A DNA stretch of 11,777 bases from Solobacterium sp. (GCA_016280695.1 JAEEHG010000088.1:1-11777), one strand, 5' to 3'. Shown: positions 1-6,444, counted from the stretch's first letter. The notes: a model not told the origin generated them from the sequence alone. Made by a program: numbers and translations.

Positions 1-373
1 AAATACCGAAGGTGGTGGCGTCAACCGTTGTCAGGATTTCCACCAGCGGCCAGAAATCCGGCATGCCCCGCAGCAGTGTTTCACTGATTGATTCACTGCC
101 GTTGTATTCGATGAATACCTGCCCGGGGTGGTAGATCGTATCCAGTTCCCGCATCTTCTCCACCGTCAGTTGGGTGGAGGCATCAAAGAATTCGATAAAG
201 GCGTTATGCTCATCCAGGAACTTTTCGTCATACCCGGTTTCACCCTGTTCAAAGCAGAGGATCAGGGTCCTGCCGGCACCTTCCATGAACTGCTCATCAT
301 TCATCGTATCCTTGATCAGCGTTGTCTTGCCGCTGTCAAGAAAGCCGGTGAACAGATAGACAGGAGCTGCCAT
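1..373 (-). CDS. CobW/COG0523-family P-loop GTPase without CxCC motif (3' part missing)
   Basis: The first 124 codons are present and the rest lies beyond the left edge. The product opens with a hydrophobic strand and a Walker A loop (GFLDSGKTT, residues 10-18). A Walker B-like FIEYNG segment follows near residues 87-92, which is the COG0523 layout. Where family members normally carry CxCC (here about residues 57-66) the sequence reads AFIEFFDAST, so the metal-binding cysteines are absent. Only one cysteine (C40) is visible. Its ATG shares one base with the TAA stop of the upstream paralogue (TAATG), so translation is probably coupled and the two are one operon. COG0523 proteins are G3E GTPases that act as metal chaperones or insertases, mostly for zinc, cobalt or nickel. 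The partner and metal here cannot be read from sequence. Family assignment is strong and the specific function unknown. Confidence 0.88.
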   Translation of the reverse strand, partial: MAAPVYLFTGFLDSGKTTLIKDTMNDEQFMEGAGRTLILCFEQGETGYDEKFLDEHNAFIEFFDASTQLTVEKMRELDTIYHPGQVFIEYNGSESISETLLRGMPDFWPLVEILTTVDATTFGI

Positions 374-1668
374 TATTTCACTCCGAACAGATCCTTGATC
401 AGTTCAAGATCGACCTTTTCGCCGATGATGGTGATCAGACCTGTATAGGCCGGTGTACCGGTGCGGATTTCAGTGTCACCCGGGACATAGTCGAAGAACA
501 GCCAGCCGCCGTCCTTGTCCGGGACAATACCCTTGGCTCTGACGATGTTTTCGCCAAGACCTGCCAGGGCGGCTTTCAGGTCGTCTTTGGAATACTTGTT
601 GATGGTTTCGATACCGATCGAATCGAAGACTTCATCGGCATCATGCTCACCATGGTGATGGTGATGATGGTGATGCTCATGTTCATCCTCGCCGAGATAG
701 ATCCGGTTGCCTTCGCTCAGGCCTTCATTCGGATCGGCATGCTTGTGGTGGTGATGATGCTCATGTTCCTCATCATCGTCATGGTGGTGATGATGGCACT
801 CACACTCTTCACCATCTTCATGGTGATGATGGCACTCACATTCTTCACCGTCTTCATGATGGTGGTGGCACTCGCACTCTTCGCCATCGTCATGATGGTG
901 GTGGCATTCGCACTCTTCATCATCGTCATGATGGTGGTGGCATTCACATTCCTCACCGTCTTCATGGTGGTGATGGCACTCGCACTCTTCATCGTCATCA
1001 TGATGGTGGTGATGATGCTCGTGCTCTTCTTCCTCTTCGTCTTCATCCTCATCTTCGCCGAGGTCTGCCGGGAAGCCGTCGGTAGCACCGGTCATGGCGT
1101 CAAAGATGATCTTGCCGTCAAGTTCATCCCACGGGGTGGTGATAACCCGGGCATCCGGATTCAGTCCCCGGATGATGGCCATGTCAGCTTCCAGTTTTGC
1201 CCCGTCGACATTCTGGGTACGGGACAGGATTACACAGGTCGCTGTAGCGATCTGGTCATCGAAGAATTCCCGGAAGTTCTTGTGGTAGATCTGGCAGCGG
1301 GCAGCGTCCACAACGGTGCTGTAGCTGTCGATTTCCAGGCCTTCAACCGTACGGATGGCCCGCAGGATATCAGAGAGCTTGCCGACCCCGGACGGTTCGA
1401 TCAGGATCCGGTCCGGATGATAGGTCTCCACCACCTGGTACAGGGCCGCCTCAAAGTCACCCTTCAGTGTGCAGCAGATGCAGCCGCTGTTGATTTCATT
1501 GATCTGGATACCGGCTTCTTTCAGGAAACCGCCGTCAATGCCGATTTCGCCGAATTCGTTTTCCACCAGGACAACCTGTTCACCCTGGAAAACATCCTTC
1601 AGCAGTTTGGCAATCAAAGTTGTTTTCCCGGCCCCGAGGAACCCGGAAATAACATTCACTTTTGTCAT
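373..1668 (-). CDS. CobW/COG0523-family metal-chaperone GTPase with His/Cys-rich repeat insert
   Basis: The predicted product is 431 residues. An upstream in-frame ATG at 1704 exists, but the ATG at 1668 has a good AGAAGG ribosome site 8 bases before it and starts directly at the G domain. Visible motifs are Walker A GFLGAGKTT (9-17), the family-defining CICC (63-66), Walker B EPSG (91-94) and SRTQ (149-152) in the guanine-specificity position. An acidic, histidine-rich and cysteine-rich insert fills about residues 205-343. It has six CEC pairs (first cysteines at 229, 241, 253, 265, 277 and 289) separated by runs of four histidines, then an eight-histidine run at 332-339. The C-terminal part (about 345-431) resembles the CobW C domain. 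Proteins of this family deliver or insert metal using GTP; zinc is common, but cobalt and nickel also occur. The insert probably binds or stores several metal ions. It heads an operon with the smaller paralogue. Confidence 0.93.
   Translation of the reverse strand: MTKVNVISGFLGAGKTTLIAKLLKDVFQGEQVVLVENEFGEIGIDGGFLKEAGIQINEINSGCICCTLKGDFEAALYQVVETYHPDRILIEPSGVGKLSDILRAIRTVEGLEIDSYSTVVDAARCQIYHKNFREFFDDQIATATCVILSRTQNVDGAKLEADMAIIRGLNPDARVITTPWDELDGKIIFDAMTGATDGFPADLGEDEDEDEEEEEHEHHHHHHDDDEECECHHHHEDGEECECHHHHDDDEECECHHHHDDGEECECHHHHEDGEECECHHHHEDGEECECHHHHHDDDEEHEHHHHHKHADPNEGLSEGNRIYLGEDEHEHHHHHHHHGEHDADEVFDSIGIETINKYSKDDLKAALAGLGENIVRAKGIVPDKDGGWLFFDYVPGDTEIRTGTPAYTGLITIIGEKVDLELIKDLFGVK
640..1056 (-). 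repeat. 36-bp tandem repeats encoding the His4/CEC metal-binding insert
   Basis: Within the CobW gene the core 781-999 is built from 36-bp units, each encoding a 12-residue unit of the form (D/E)(D/G)(D/G)EECECHHHH. Six units carry CEC. A seventh, degenerate unit has HEH in place of CEC. Acidic and histidine-only flanks extend to 640 and 1056. Units differ mainly by D/E and D/G exchanges and by synonymous third positions, for example cac/cat and gaa/gag. This indicates expansion by slippage or unequal crossing-over followed by drift under protein-level selection. The region is fully in frame. Confidence 0.95.
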
Positions 1669-1693
1669 GTTTTCAACCTTCTTTCCGTAATTT

Positions 1694-1708
1694 TGCAATT
1701 GCATTATA
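1694..1708 (-). promoter_or_regulatory. Probable promoter and overlapping palindrome upstream of the CobW operon
   Basis: A perfect minus-strand TATAAT lies at 1708-1703, about 35 bases before the GTPase start. No good -35 is visible at 17 bases. A perfect 10-bp palindrome, TGCAATTGCA, occupies 1694-1703, overlapping the end of the -10 and the expected transcription start. That position would suit a repressor operator. The sequence does not match the Bacillus Zur consensus (TCGTAATnATTACGA), so the regulator is unknown. The -10 call is fair; the operator role is inferred only from position and symmetry. Confidence 0.45.
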
Positions 1709-1769
1709 CAACAGCCGTCAATAATAATAAGGAATTTGCCCGTATCCGGTGTCCTGCGGGATCACAAAA

Positions 1770-1800
1770 TTCACACAGAATAAAAAAATAACAGTATAAT
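1770..1800 (+). promoter_or_regulatory. Possible promoter of the four-cysteine small protein gene
   Basis: TATAAT at 1795-1800 is a perfect -10. TTCACA at 1770-1775 matches five of six -35 bases but sits 19 bases away, slightly wider than ideal. The start codon at 1832 follows after a short leader with AAGGAGA at 1818-1824. Confidence 0.5.
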
Positions 1801-1831
1801 GTAAAAGTATTCAGCTTAAGGAGACAGGAAC

Positions 1832-2107
1832 ATGGCTAGAATGATCAACGCGGACCTCCTCAGGGAAGAACTGCATAAGGCTGCAGAGGAAAAAGGATCT
1901 TTTGACGAAGAAGTCTTTACATTGAAGGAAATGGAAGAACTGATCAACGCGCAGCCGCAGACCGGATATGAACGCGTGACCCGCTGCAAGGACTGCATGG
2001 AATATATCGGTGCTACCGGCCGCTGCCGGCGCTGGGGTGTCCACGTCAAGGATGACAACAACTTCTGCATGTACGGGCTGTTCCTGAAAGGATACAGGAA
2101 ATACTGA
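1832..2107 (+). CDS. Small four-cysteine protein, putative zinc-binding, unknown function
   Basis: The product is 91 residues. The start is supported by AAGGAGA 7 bases upstream and a TATAAT box before that. The N-terminal half (about 1-45) is charged and helical in appearance, with no signal peptide or membrane segment. The C-terminal half has CKDC (C52, C55), then C65 and C79, with H71 between them: a likely single zinc knuckle. The general pattern, a helical head followed by RCKDC and a later cysteine, resembles many short uncharacterised proteins seen in phages and gut Firmicutes, but I cannot name a family. It is monocistronic, diverging from the CobW operon and ending at a shared terminator. 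Being beside a metal-chaperone gene may be coincidence. Coding status is well supported; function is unknown. Confidence 0.8.
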   Translation: MARMINADLLREELHKAAEEKGSFDEEVFTLKEMEELINAQPQTGYERVTRCKDCMEYIGATGRCRRWGVHVKDDNNFCMYGLFLKGYRKY

Positions 2108-2116
2108 GACCAAAAG

Positions 2117-2143
2117 AAAACCAGTGAGAGTTCACTGGTTTTT
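2117..2143. terminator. Bidirectional intrinsic terminator between convergent small genes
   Basis: A perfect 11-bp inverted repeat (AAAACCAGTGA at 2117-2127, its complement at 2132-2142) with a 4-base GAGT loop. The arms end in A and T runs, so each strand reads a GC-containing hairpin followed by uridines. It lies 10 bases after the 91-residue gene, and its right arm contains the TGA stop of the minus-strand gene (2132-2134). Confidence 0.88.
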
Positions 2144-2314
2144 CCATGCTTCCGGGCCGAAATGACGTTTCAGAATGGCAATGATATCGCTTTGTGTAAC
2201 CAGCTTGTCGCTGGCAATCCGGGCGGCCAGTTCACTGAGGCTGTCGGTCTCCGGATGGATATCGTATTCATTGAGAATTTCCCAGGCCAGGGAGTCTTCG
2301 CTGAGTGCACACAT
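2132..2314 (-). CDS. Small protein of unknown function (60 residues)
   Basis: I do not recognise this gene. The ATG at 2314 was chosen over the in-frame ATGs at 2365 and 2335 because GAGGAG (2330-2325) lies 10 bases upstream, and the predicted promoter lies between and over the earlier ATGs. The product has no signal peptide or membrane segment and a single cysteine near the start. It reads as two or three short helices: an acidic N-terminal half, then a more basic tail (ILKRHFGPEAWKNQ). The stop codon sits inside the terminator stem shared with the convergent gene. Coding is plausible because a ribosome site, promoter and terminator all agree, but no homology is apparent. Confidence 0.6.
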   Translation of the reverse strand: MCALSEDSLAWEILNEYDIHPETDSLSELAARIASDKLVTQSDIIAILKRHFGPEAWKNQ

Positions 2315-2336
2315 ATATTTGTTTCTCCTCGGCATT

Positions 2337-2365
2337 ATTGTATGCCAGCCGAAAACAGAATGCAA
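2337..2365 (-). promoter_or_regulatory. Possible promoter of the 60-residue protein gene
   Basis: Minus-strand TACAAT (2342-2337) is preceded after exactly 17 bases by TTGCAT (2365-2360). The -10 matches five of six bases. The -35 matches only the TTG half. Confidence 0.45.
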
Positions 2366-2411
2366 AGGGGATGCCCGGCCGGATTGTCCGCCTGTCCGGT
2401 TTCGGGTAAGA

Positions 2412-2420
2412 TGGTAATAT
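2412..2420 (+). promoter_or_regulatory. Possible extended -10 promoter of the FemAB-like gene
   Basis: TGGTAATAT is a TGn-extended -10 with TAATAT at 2415-2420, about 20 bases before the start codon at 2442. No convincing -35 is visible. Confidence 0.35.
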
Positions 2421-2441
2421 CAGAAGAATCGGAGAACTGCT

Positions 2442-3674
2442 ATGGAACTGCGCCGCATTGAAGAAAAAGAGCTGAATGACTTCGTCATGAGCAGCCCGGA
2501 TGTGCATTATATGAAAACAGGCATGTGGGCCCGTTTCAAGGAAAAAACGGCTCATGACCGGCATGCGTTTTTCGGTTTTTATGAGGAGGACCGGCTGATC
2601 GGAACGGCAATGGTGCTGCAGAACAGCTGGCTGGGCCACAGGTATCTCTATGTCCCATGGGGCGTATGCATGGACTACGGGGATGCGGAACAGGTCCGGA
2701 AAGCATACCGGCTGCTGCAGAAACATGCGGATGAGAAGAAGGTTGCGTTCCTGCGGGTGGATCCGAACGTGGTCCGCTGTCACCGGACAATTACCGGGGA
2801 GCCGGTGGATGACGGCTTCAGCAACGAGATCATCACCGAAACCCTGAAGGAACTCGGTTACATGCATAAGGGCTACGGTTATGCCTACAATGGTTCATGG
2901 ACCAACCGGTATACACTGATCGCGGATCTCTCGGCCGATCTGGACACAATCTATGCCCGGTACGCCAAAGCCCGCCGGACAGCACTGAACCGGCACGCAG
3001 TGATCGGGGTGTCCACCAGGCTGGGTGATGAGCGGGATATCGGCACGCTGATGGCCCTGGAAAAGCAGCTGACCGAACAGGATGGTTTTGCGCCGCATTC
3101 CCGGCAGTTCTTTCAGGGACTGCTGGATTGCTTTGGTGAGCATGCGGTCATGTATGTGACGGAGATCCGGCTGGATGACATGATCAGCGGGATCAGCGAC
3201 GAACTGGCCGGAAAGAAATACCGGAAAGATCCGGAAGCCAGGGCGGCCAAGGAAAAGGAGCTGGCCAGGGCAGAAGAGCTGAAGCAGGCATACGGGAGTA
3301 TCGTGCCGGTAGCCTGCGGTCTCTTTATCCGCTGCGGGGATTATTCCTGGGACCTCTATACGTACAATCACAAGGAATTCAACTTTATCAAACCGGTGGA
3401 CAGCCTGCATGCGTTTGCCATGGCCGACATGAAAGCCCACGGGGTGCTTCATTACGACATGTGCGGCTTCAGCGGGACAGCTTCAAAGGAAGACCCATAC
3501 TACGGCCTGTATGCCTACAAGCGGTCGTTCGGCCCGGAGTTCATTGAGCAGATCGGGGAGTTTGACTACGTCCGCCGGGAACGGGAGATGAAGCGCTTCC
3601 GGTTTGAAAAACTGGCAGTAAATCACGTCAAGCGCCGTTATTGGGCGATGCGATACAAGAAAAAGCAGAAGTGA
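2442..3674 (+). CDS. FemAB/FemX-family peptidoglycan-bridge aminoacyltransferase
   Basis: The product is 410 residues, the usual FemABX length. The start has GGAG 7 bases upstream. Family members are cytoplasmic enzymes that transfer amino acids from aminoacyl-tRNA to the peptidoglycan precursor stem peptide, building the interpeptide bridge. Visible signatures are a VPWGVCMDYGD segment near residue 71 in the first GNAT-like half and a charged helical insertion at about 250-283 that fits the FemA coiled-coil arm. The second half has TYNHKEFN, then YDMCGFSG, then GLYAYKRSFG and a closing IGEFDYV: the conserved C-terminal order of the family. The basic tail (KKKQK) may help it stay near membrane lipid precursors. 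Which amino acid is added (Gly, Ala, Ser) and to which precursor cannot be told from sequence. It leads a two-gene operon with the flavoprotein that follows 17 bases later. Confidence 0.92.
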   Translation: MELRRIEEKELNDFVMSSPDVHYMKTGMWARFKEKTAHDRHAFFGFYEEDRLIGTAMVLQNSWLGHRYLYVPWGVCMDYGDAEQVRKAYRLLQKHADEKKVAFLRVDPNVVRCHRTITGEPVDDGFSNEIITETLKELGYMHKGYGYAYNGSWTNRYTLIADLSADLDTIYARYAKARRTALNRHAVIGVSTRLGDERDIGTLMALEKQLTEQDGFAPHSRQFFQGLLDCFGEHAVMYVTEIRLDDMISGISDELAGKKYRKDPEARAAKEKELARAEELKQAYGSIVPVACGLFIRCGDYSWDLYTYNHKEFNFIKPVDSLHAFAMADMKAHGVLHYDMCGFSGTASKEDPYYGLYAYKRSFGPEFIEQIGEFDYVRREREMKRFRFEKLAVNHVKRRYWAMRYKKKQK

Positions 3675-3691
3675 AAAGGAGGAACAGACAG

Positions 3692-4093
3692 ATGACAGGA
3701 GCAGAGAAAGCCTGCGCGTTTCTGAAGGAAGCGGGCACTTATTTCCTGGCAACAGCCGAAGGGGATCAGCCAAGGGTGAGACCGTTCGGGACAGCCCATA
3801 TTTTTGAGGGAAACCTCTACATCCAGACCGGACTGAAGAAGGACGTGGCCAGGCAGATGCTGGCTTCACCGAAAGTGGAGCTCTGTGCCTTCCATGACGG
3901 GAAGTGGATCCGGATTGCGGCAGAAGCAGTGGCTGATGAGAGAATCGAAGCCCAGGAGAGCATGCTGGCGGATTATCCGTCGCTGCGGGGCAGATATCAG
4001 CCGGGTGACGGGAACAACGTTGTCTTCCGGCTGCAGAAGGCTACGGCAACGATCGCTTCCTTCACGGCCGAACCGGAAACCTGGACTTTCTGA
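3692..4093 (+). CDS. Pyridoxamine 5'-phosphate oxidase-like (PNPOx-fold) flavin-binding protein
   Basis: The product is 133 residues. The ATG at 3692 has a strong AAGGAGG at 3676-3682 with a 9-base spacer, and was preferred over the in-frame ATG at 3641, which lies inside the preceding gene. The sequence shows the small split-barrel pattern: an N-terminal helix, a TYFLATAEGDQPRVRPFG strand pair, then HIFEGNLYIQTG, a KKDVARQMLASPKVELCAF stretch and a GKWIRIAAEAV strand. These are characteristic of the single-domain PNPOx family, whose members bind FMN, F420 or haem. Whether it is an oxidoreductase, a nitroreductase-like detoxifying enzyme or a binding protein is undetermined. It follows the FemAB-like gene after 17 bases, so it is co-transcribed, and a strong terminator comes 23 bases after its stop. 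Confidence 0.88.
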   Translation: MTGAEKACAFLKEAGTYFLATAEGDQPRVRPFGTAHIFEGNLYIQTGLKKDVARQMLASPKVELCAFHDGKWIRIAAEAVADERIEAQESMLADYPSLRGRYQPGDGNNVVFRLQKATATIASFTAEPETWTF

Positions 4094-4116
4094 GCAGGGC
4101 TGCAGGAAGAACAAAG

Positions 4117-4140
4117 AAATGCGGGATAACCCGCATTTTT
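4117..4140. terminator. Intrinsic terminator after the FemAB/PNPOx operon
   Basis: A perfect 9-bp stem (AAATGCGGG at 4117-4125, complement at 4130-4138) with an ATAA loop, followed by T residues on the plus strand. On the minus strand the hairpin is followed by a moderately T-rich ATTTCTTTGTTCTT run, so it may also stop the convergent VTT-domain gene that ends at 4163. Confidence 0.9.
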
Positions 4141-4162
4141 TATAATGGCTTTTCCGGCAGGA

Positions 4163-4963
4163 TCAATGCCGGCTGCTGCGCAGTTCTCTGAGTTCCTTCT
4201 GGGCGGCATCGAGACGTTTCTGCAGGGACCGGCGCTGCAGCTGCCACAGAAAGGTCCGGATTTTCGTGGTGATGCGCAGGACCTGTTCCTTGTTGAAGGA
4301 AACGAAAATGATGATAAAGATCTGGACGGCAAACGACATGACGGTATAGAAGTATTCACCCCGGGCCAGGAAGTGACCGGCCAGACAGTTGGAGAGAATC
4401 TGGATCCAGGATGCCGCGCCGATGCAGAAGCCGAAGTGGGAAACGGTCAGATCGGTTGTGGAGGCGATATACGGCACTATGCCGTTGGGCACACCCGGTA
4501 CAAGATAGCCGAGAGCGATAACGAAGCCGCTGTGGGCAGAATTGATTTTACTGCCGAGCCAGGTCTGCCGGGATTTATCCGGCAGCAGGTCATAGACCCG
4601 GTCACCGAGCTTGCGGGCAGTGAAGAACACCAGCATGTTTCCGGAGACGAAGCCCAGGTAGGTCACCAGGAAAGCTTTCCACCAGGAATAGATCAGGCCG
4701 GCTGAGACCTGGATGGCCATACCCGGGATGATGATGCTGATGACCTGCAGGATGGAAAGCGTGAAGACAATCAGCAGGCCTTCCCATTGGCCGCTGCGGT
4801 TGAGGAACTCACTGATTTCCTCCTGATTTCCATGACTCAGCAGACGGAAAATATCCGCAAAGTGCGGACCATATACTTTCAGAATTAACAGAAGGGTGCC
4901 TGCGACTACTGCCGAAATGGCAATGACAGCCCCGGTCTGTTCAAGCCGTTTTCCCGTTTTCAT
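4163..4963 (-). CDS. TVP38/TMEM64 (VTT/SNARE-associated domain) membrane protein
   Basis: The product is 266 residues. Hydrophobic segments fall at about 12-30, 62-84, 86-114, 146-168, 175-195 and 207-224. The central part carries the VTT pattern: an IIPGM hairpin, then an SAGLIYSWWKAF...GFVSGN stretch (87-109) and the re-entrant LVPGVPNGIVPY (154-165). The C-terminal 40 residues form a basic, amphipathic helix ending in KELRELRSSRH. Bacterial relatives (DedA/TVP38) are inner-membrane proteins linked to lipid or undecaprenyl-phosphate scrambling; substrate here is unknown. No Shine-Dalgarno precedes this ATG, and an in-frame stop lies four codons before it, so the start is fixed. A short leader ORF ends in an ATGA overlap with the start and might couple translation. 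The gene is separated from the upstream amidohydrolase gene by a terminator. Confidence 0.88.
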   Translation of the reverse strand: MKTGKRLEQTGAVIAISAVVAGTLLLILKVYGPHFADIFRLLSHGNQEEISEFLNRSGQWEGLLIVFTLSILQVISIIIPGMAIQVSAGLIYSWWKAFLVTYLGFVSGNMLVFFTARKLGDRVYDLLPDKSRQTWLGSKINSAHSGFVIALGYLVPGVPNGIVPYIASTTDLTVSHFGFCIGAASWIQILSNCLAGHFLARGEYFYTVMSFAVQIFIIIFVSFNKEQVLRITTKIRTFLWQLQRRSLQKRLDAAQKELRELRSSRH

Positions 4964-4995
4964 CGTTGTATTTCAATCAGTGTACCCGTTTTCAT
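4960..4995 (-). CDS. Possible 11-residue leader ORF overlapping the VTT gene start
   Basis: An ATG at 4995 opens a reading frame of 11 codons (MKTGTLIEIQR) whose TGA (4962-4960) overlaps the VTT-gene ATG as ATGA. The first 11 bases (ATGAAAACGGG) are identical to those of the VTT gene, so both begin MKTG. No strong ribosome site is evident before either start. This may be a coupling device or simply a local duplication of the start region. Confidence 0.3.
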   Translation of the reverse strand: MKTGTLIEIQR

Positions 4996-5160
4996 CCGCA
5001 GATCATACAGATAATCGGGTCATCCTGTCCAACTCTTCATTGGCATAATTATAAGAAAAGTTTGTGTGAAAGATGTGTGAGGACAGTGTATTTTGCGTTT
5101 TTTTTATGTGCTTTTTCCGGCGGCAGTTATGGCATTGTCTGAAAAACAGACGCTTCAAAT
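4996..5160. other. Intergenic region upstream of the VTT gene
   Basis: This stretch holds the leader and likely promoter of the VTT gene, a T-rich run near 5090-5105 with no stem before it, and a small hairpin (GTCTG/CAGAC, 5137-5151, AAAAA loop) not followed by uridines on either strand. I see no further gene, RNA or riboswitch. Confidence 0.6.
5048..5053 (-). promoter_or_regulatory. Possible -10 box of the VTT-domain gene
   Basis: Perfect minus-strand TATAAT at 5053-5048, giving a leader of about 75-80 bases. No good -35 is present at 16-18 bases, so the call rests on the -10 and on the need for a promoter after the amidohydrolase terminator. Confidence 0.4.
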
Positions 5161-5189
5161 AAAAAAAGAAAACACCCGCAGGCGTTTTC
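5161..5189 (-). terminator. Intrinsic terminator of the M20 amidohydrolase gene
   Basis: On the minus strand GAAAACGCC (5189-5181) pairs with GGTGTTTTC (5176-5168), nine pairs including one G-U, around a TGCG loop. Seven T residues (5167-5161) follow directly. It starts 10 bases after the TAA stop at 5200-5202. Confidence 0.88.
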
Positions 5190-5199
5190 TTGCGAATGC

Positions 5200-6363
5200 T
5201 TATTTCAGGAAATCGGCAGTGTATCTGACGAAGAATTCCACAATCGGCAGGAAGCCCTTTTCCTCATAGAACAGCTTGGTGTTATGCAGGTTGTGGGCTG
5301 CGTCCGGACGGTCGGAGGAAGCGCCGAAGTTGAAGTAGCATCCCGGATATGCCTGGGTGAAGTAGCCGAAGTCATCGGAACCCATACCCGGATATTCCGG
5401 CTTGACAACTTTCAGGCCCATTTCTTCCATGACGCGGTAAACCTTCTCGGTGACTTCCGGTGTATTTTCAACCGGTACGCAGCCGGCGATCATTTCCACC
5501 TTGGCTTCCGCACCGGAAGCGGCGGCGATGGCTTTGGCGATGGTCTCCATCTTGGCCAGCACTTCTTCGAGTTCTCCCTTGTGGAAGTAACGGATATTGC
5601 CTTCCATGACGCATTCATCCGGAATGATGTTGTAGGCAGTGCCGGAGTGAATCATGCATGGGCTGATGACCAGCGGGTAGAACGGCTCATGATAATTGGA
5701 AGGGATGCTGCAGATCTTCTGCAGGATTTCCGTTGCCGGGCGGATCGGATCAATGGAGAGGTCCGGACGGGAACCGTGGCCGCCGCGGCCGCGGACGGTA
5801 ATCCGCCACTGGCAGTTGCCGGCATTGGCCGGTCCGGAGATGGCCGAAGTAACATACGGATCCAGCGCCGGGGTCATGTGGTTGGCAATGACTTCATCAA
5901 CGCCGCCCCTGCTGTTCAGGTATTCAATGATTTCCTGCGGGCCGCCGCCGCTGATTTCCTCAGCGACCTGGAAGCACAGATAGACAGTGCCGGACAGTTC
6001 ATCCTTCATCTCGGTCAGGCACTTTGCGGCTGCCAGAAGCGTTGCCGCATGGACATCGTGACCGCAGGCATGCATGACACCCGGGACGGTGGACTTGAAT
6101 TCGGAGTCGATTTCTTCCTGCATCGGCAGGGCATCGATATCCGCACGGATAGCCAGACGCTTGCCCGGCCGGGCAAACTCAATGCGGCCGACCACATTGC
6201 GGTGGCCGACGACATCAAACGGGATGCCCATTTCGGTCAGTTCCTGCTGGATCCGCAGGGAAGTCTTTTCCTCTTTCAGGGAAAGCTCCGGATACATATG
6301 GAAATGACGGCGGATGGAGATCATGTAATCTTCATATTTAGCTGCTAATTCATGGATATTCAT
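5200..6363 (-). CDS. M20D-family metallo-amidohydrolase / N-acyl-amino-acid deacylase
   Basis: The product is 387 residues, full length for the M20D (IAA-amino-acid hydrolase/hippuricase-like) group. AAAGGGG lies 8 bases before the ATG. The N-terminal catalytic part has RRHFHMYPEL (18-27), the metal motif ACGHDVH (C100, H102), the catalytic AEE (135-136), NHMTP (H162) and a C-terminal metal histidine in HNTKLF (H360). The GGHGSRP segment near residue 195 opens the dimerisation or lid domain. Relatives are cytoplasmic two-metal (Mn/Zn/Co) hydrolases that remove acyl groups from amino acids or act on small peptides; the substrate is not predictable here. No signal peptide is present. It has its own extended -10 promoter and terminator, so it is monocistronic. 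Confidence 0.93.
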   Translation of the reverse strand: MNIHELAAKYEDYMISIRRHFHMYPELSLKEEKTSLRIQQELTEMGIPFDVVGHRNVVGRIEFARPGKRLAIRADIDALPMQEEIDSEFKSTVPGVMHACGHDVHAATLLAAAKCLTEMKDELSGTVYLCFQVAEEISGGGPQEIIEYLNSRGGVDEVIANHMTPALDPYVTSAISGPANAGNCQWRITVRGRGGHGSRPDLSIDPIRPATEILQKICSIPSNYHEPFYPLVISPCMIHSGTAYNIIPDECVMEGNIRYFHKGELEEVLAKMETIAKAIAAASGAEAKVEMIAGCVPVENTPEVTEKVYRVMEEMGLKVVKPEYPGMGSDDFGYFTQAYPGCYFNFGASSDRPDAAHNLHNTKLFYEEKGFLPIVEFFVRYTADFLK

Positions 6364-6389
6364 TCAATATACCCCTTTCGTCTGTTTCA

Positions 6390-6398
6390 ACTATAGCA
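6390..6398 (-). promoter_or_regulatory. Extended -10 promoter of the amidohydrolase gene
   Basis: Minus-strand TGCTATAGT (6398-6390) is a TGn-extended -10, about 27 bases before the ATG. The -35 is poor, which is tolerated by extended -10 promoters. Confidence 0.45.
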
Positions 6399-6444
6399 CT
6401 GATCAGCCGGTGAAATGCCGTTTTCTTGTCAATGCAGGTATGTC

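Noticed and set aside
781..999. 36-bp repeat array of CRISPR-like unit length
   Set aside because: The repeats are contiguous with no spacers, are in frame inside the GTPase gene, and encode a coherent metal-binding motif.
1669..1704. Earlier in-frame start of the large CobW gene at 1704
   Set aside because: It would add 12 residues with no family match, start within the predicted -10 region and lack a ribosome site. The ATG at 1668 has AGAAGG at good spacing.
643..1791. Plus-strand open frame rich in Met, Val and Phe, looking like a membrane protein
   Set aside because: It is antisense to the CobW gene. The hydrophobic pattern is just the complement of the His/Asp/Glu codon repeats, and there is no ribosome site.
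5137..5151. Small hairpin GTCTG/CAGAC between the VTT and amidohydrolase genes
   Set aside because: It has five pairs only, no T run on either strand, and a much better terminator lies nearby at 5161-5189.
5284..6348. Long plus-strand open frame across the amidohydrolase gene
   Set aside because: The opposite strand encodes a full-length M20D enzyme with all metal residues. The plus frame shows no recognisable motif.
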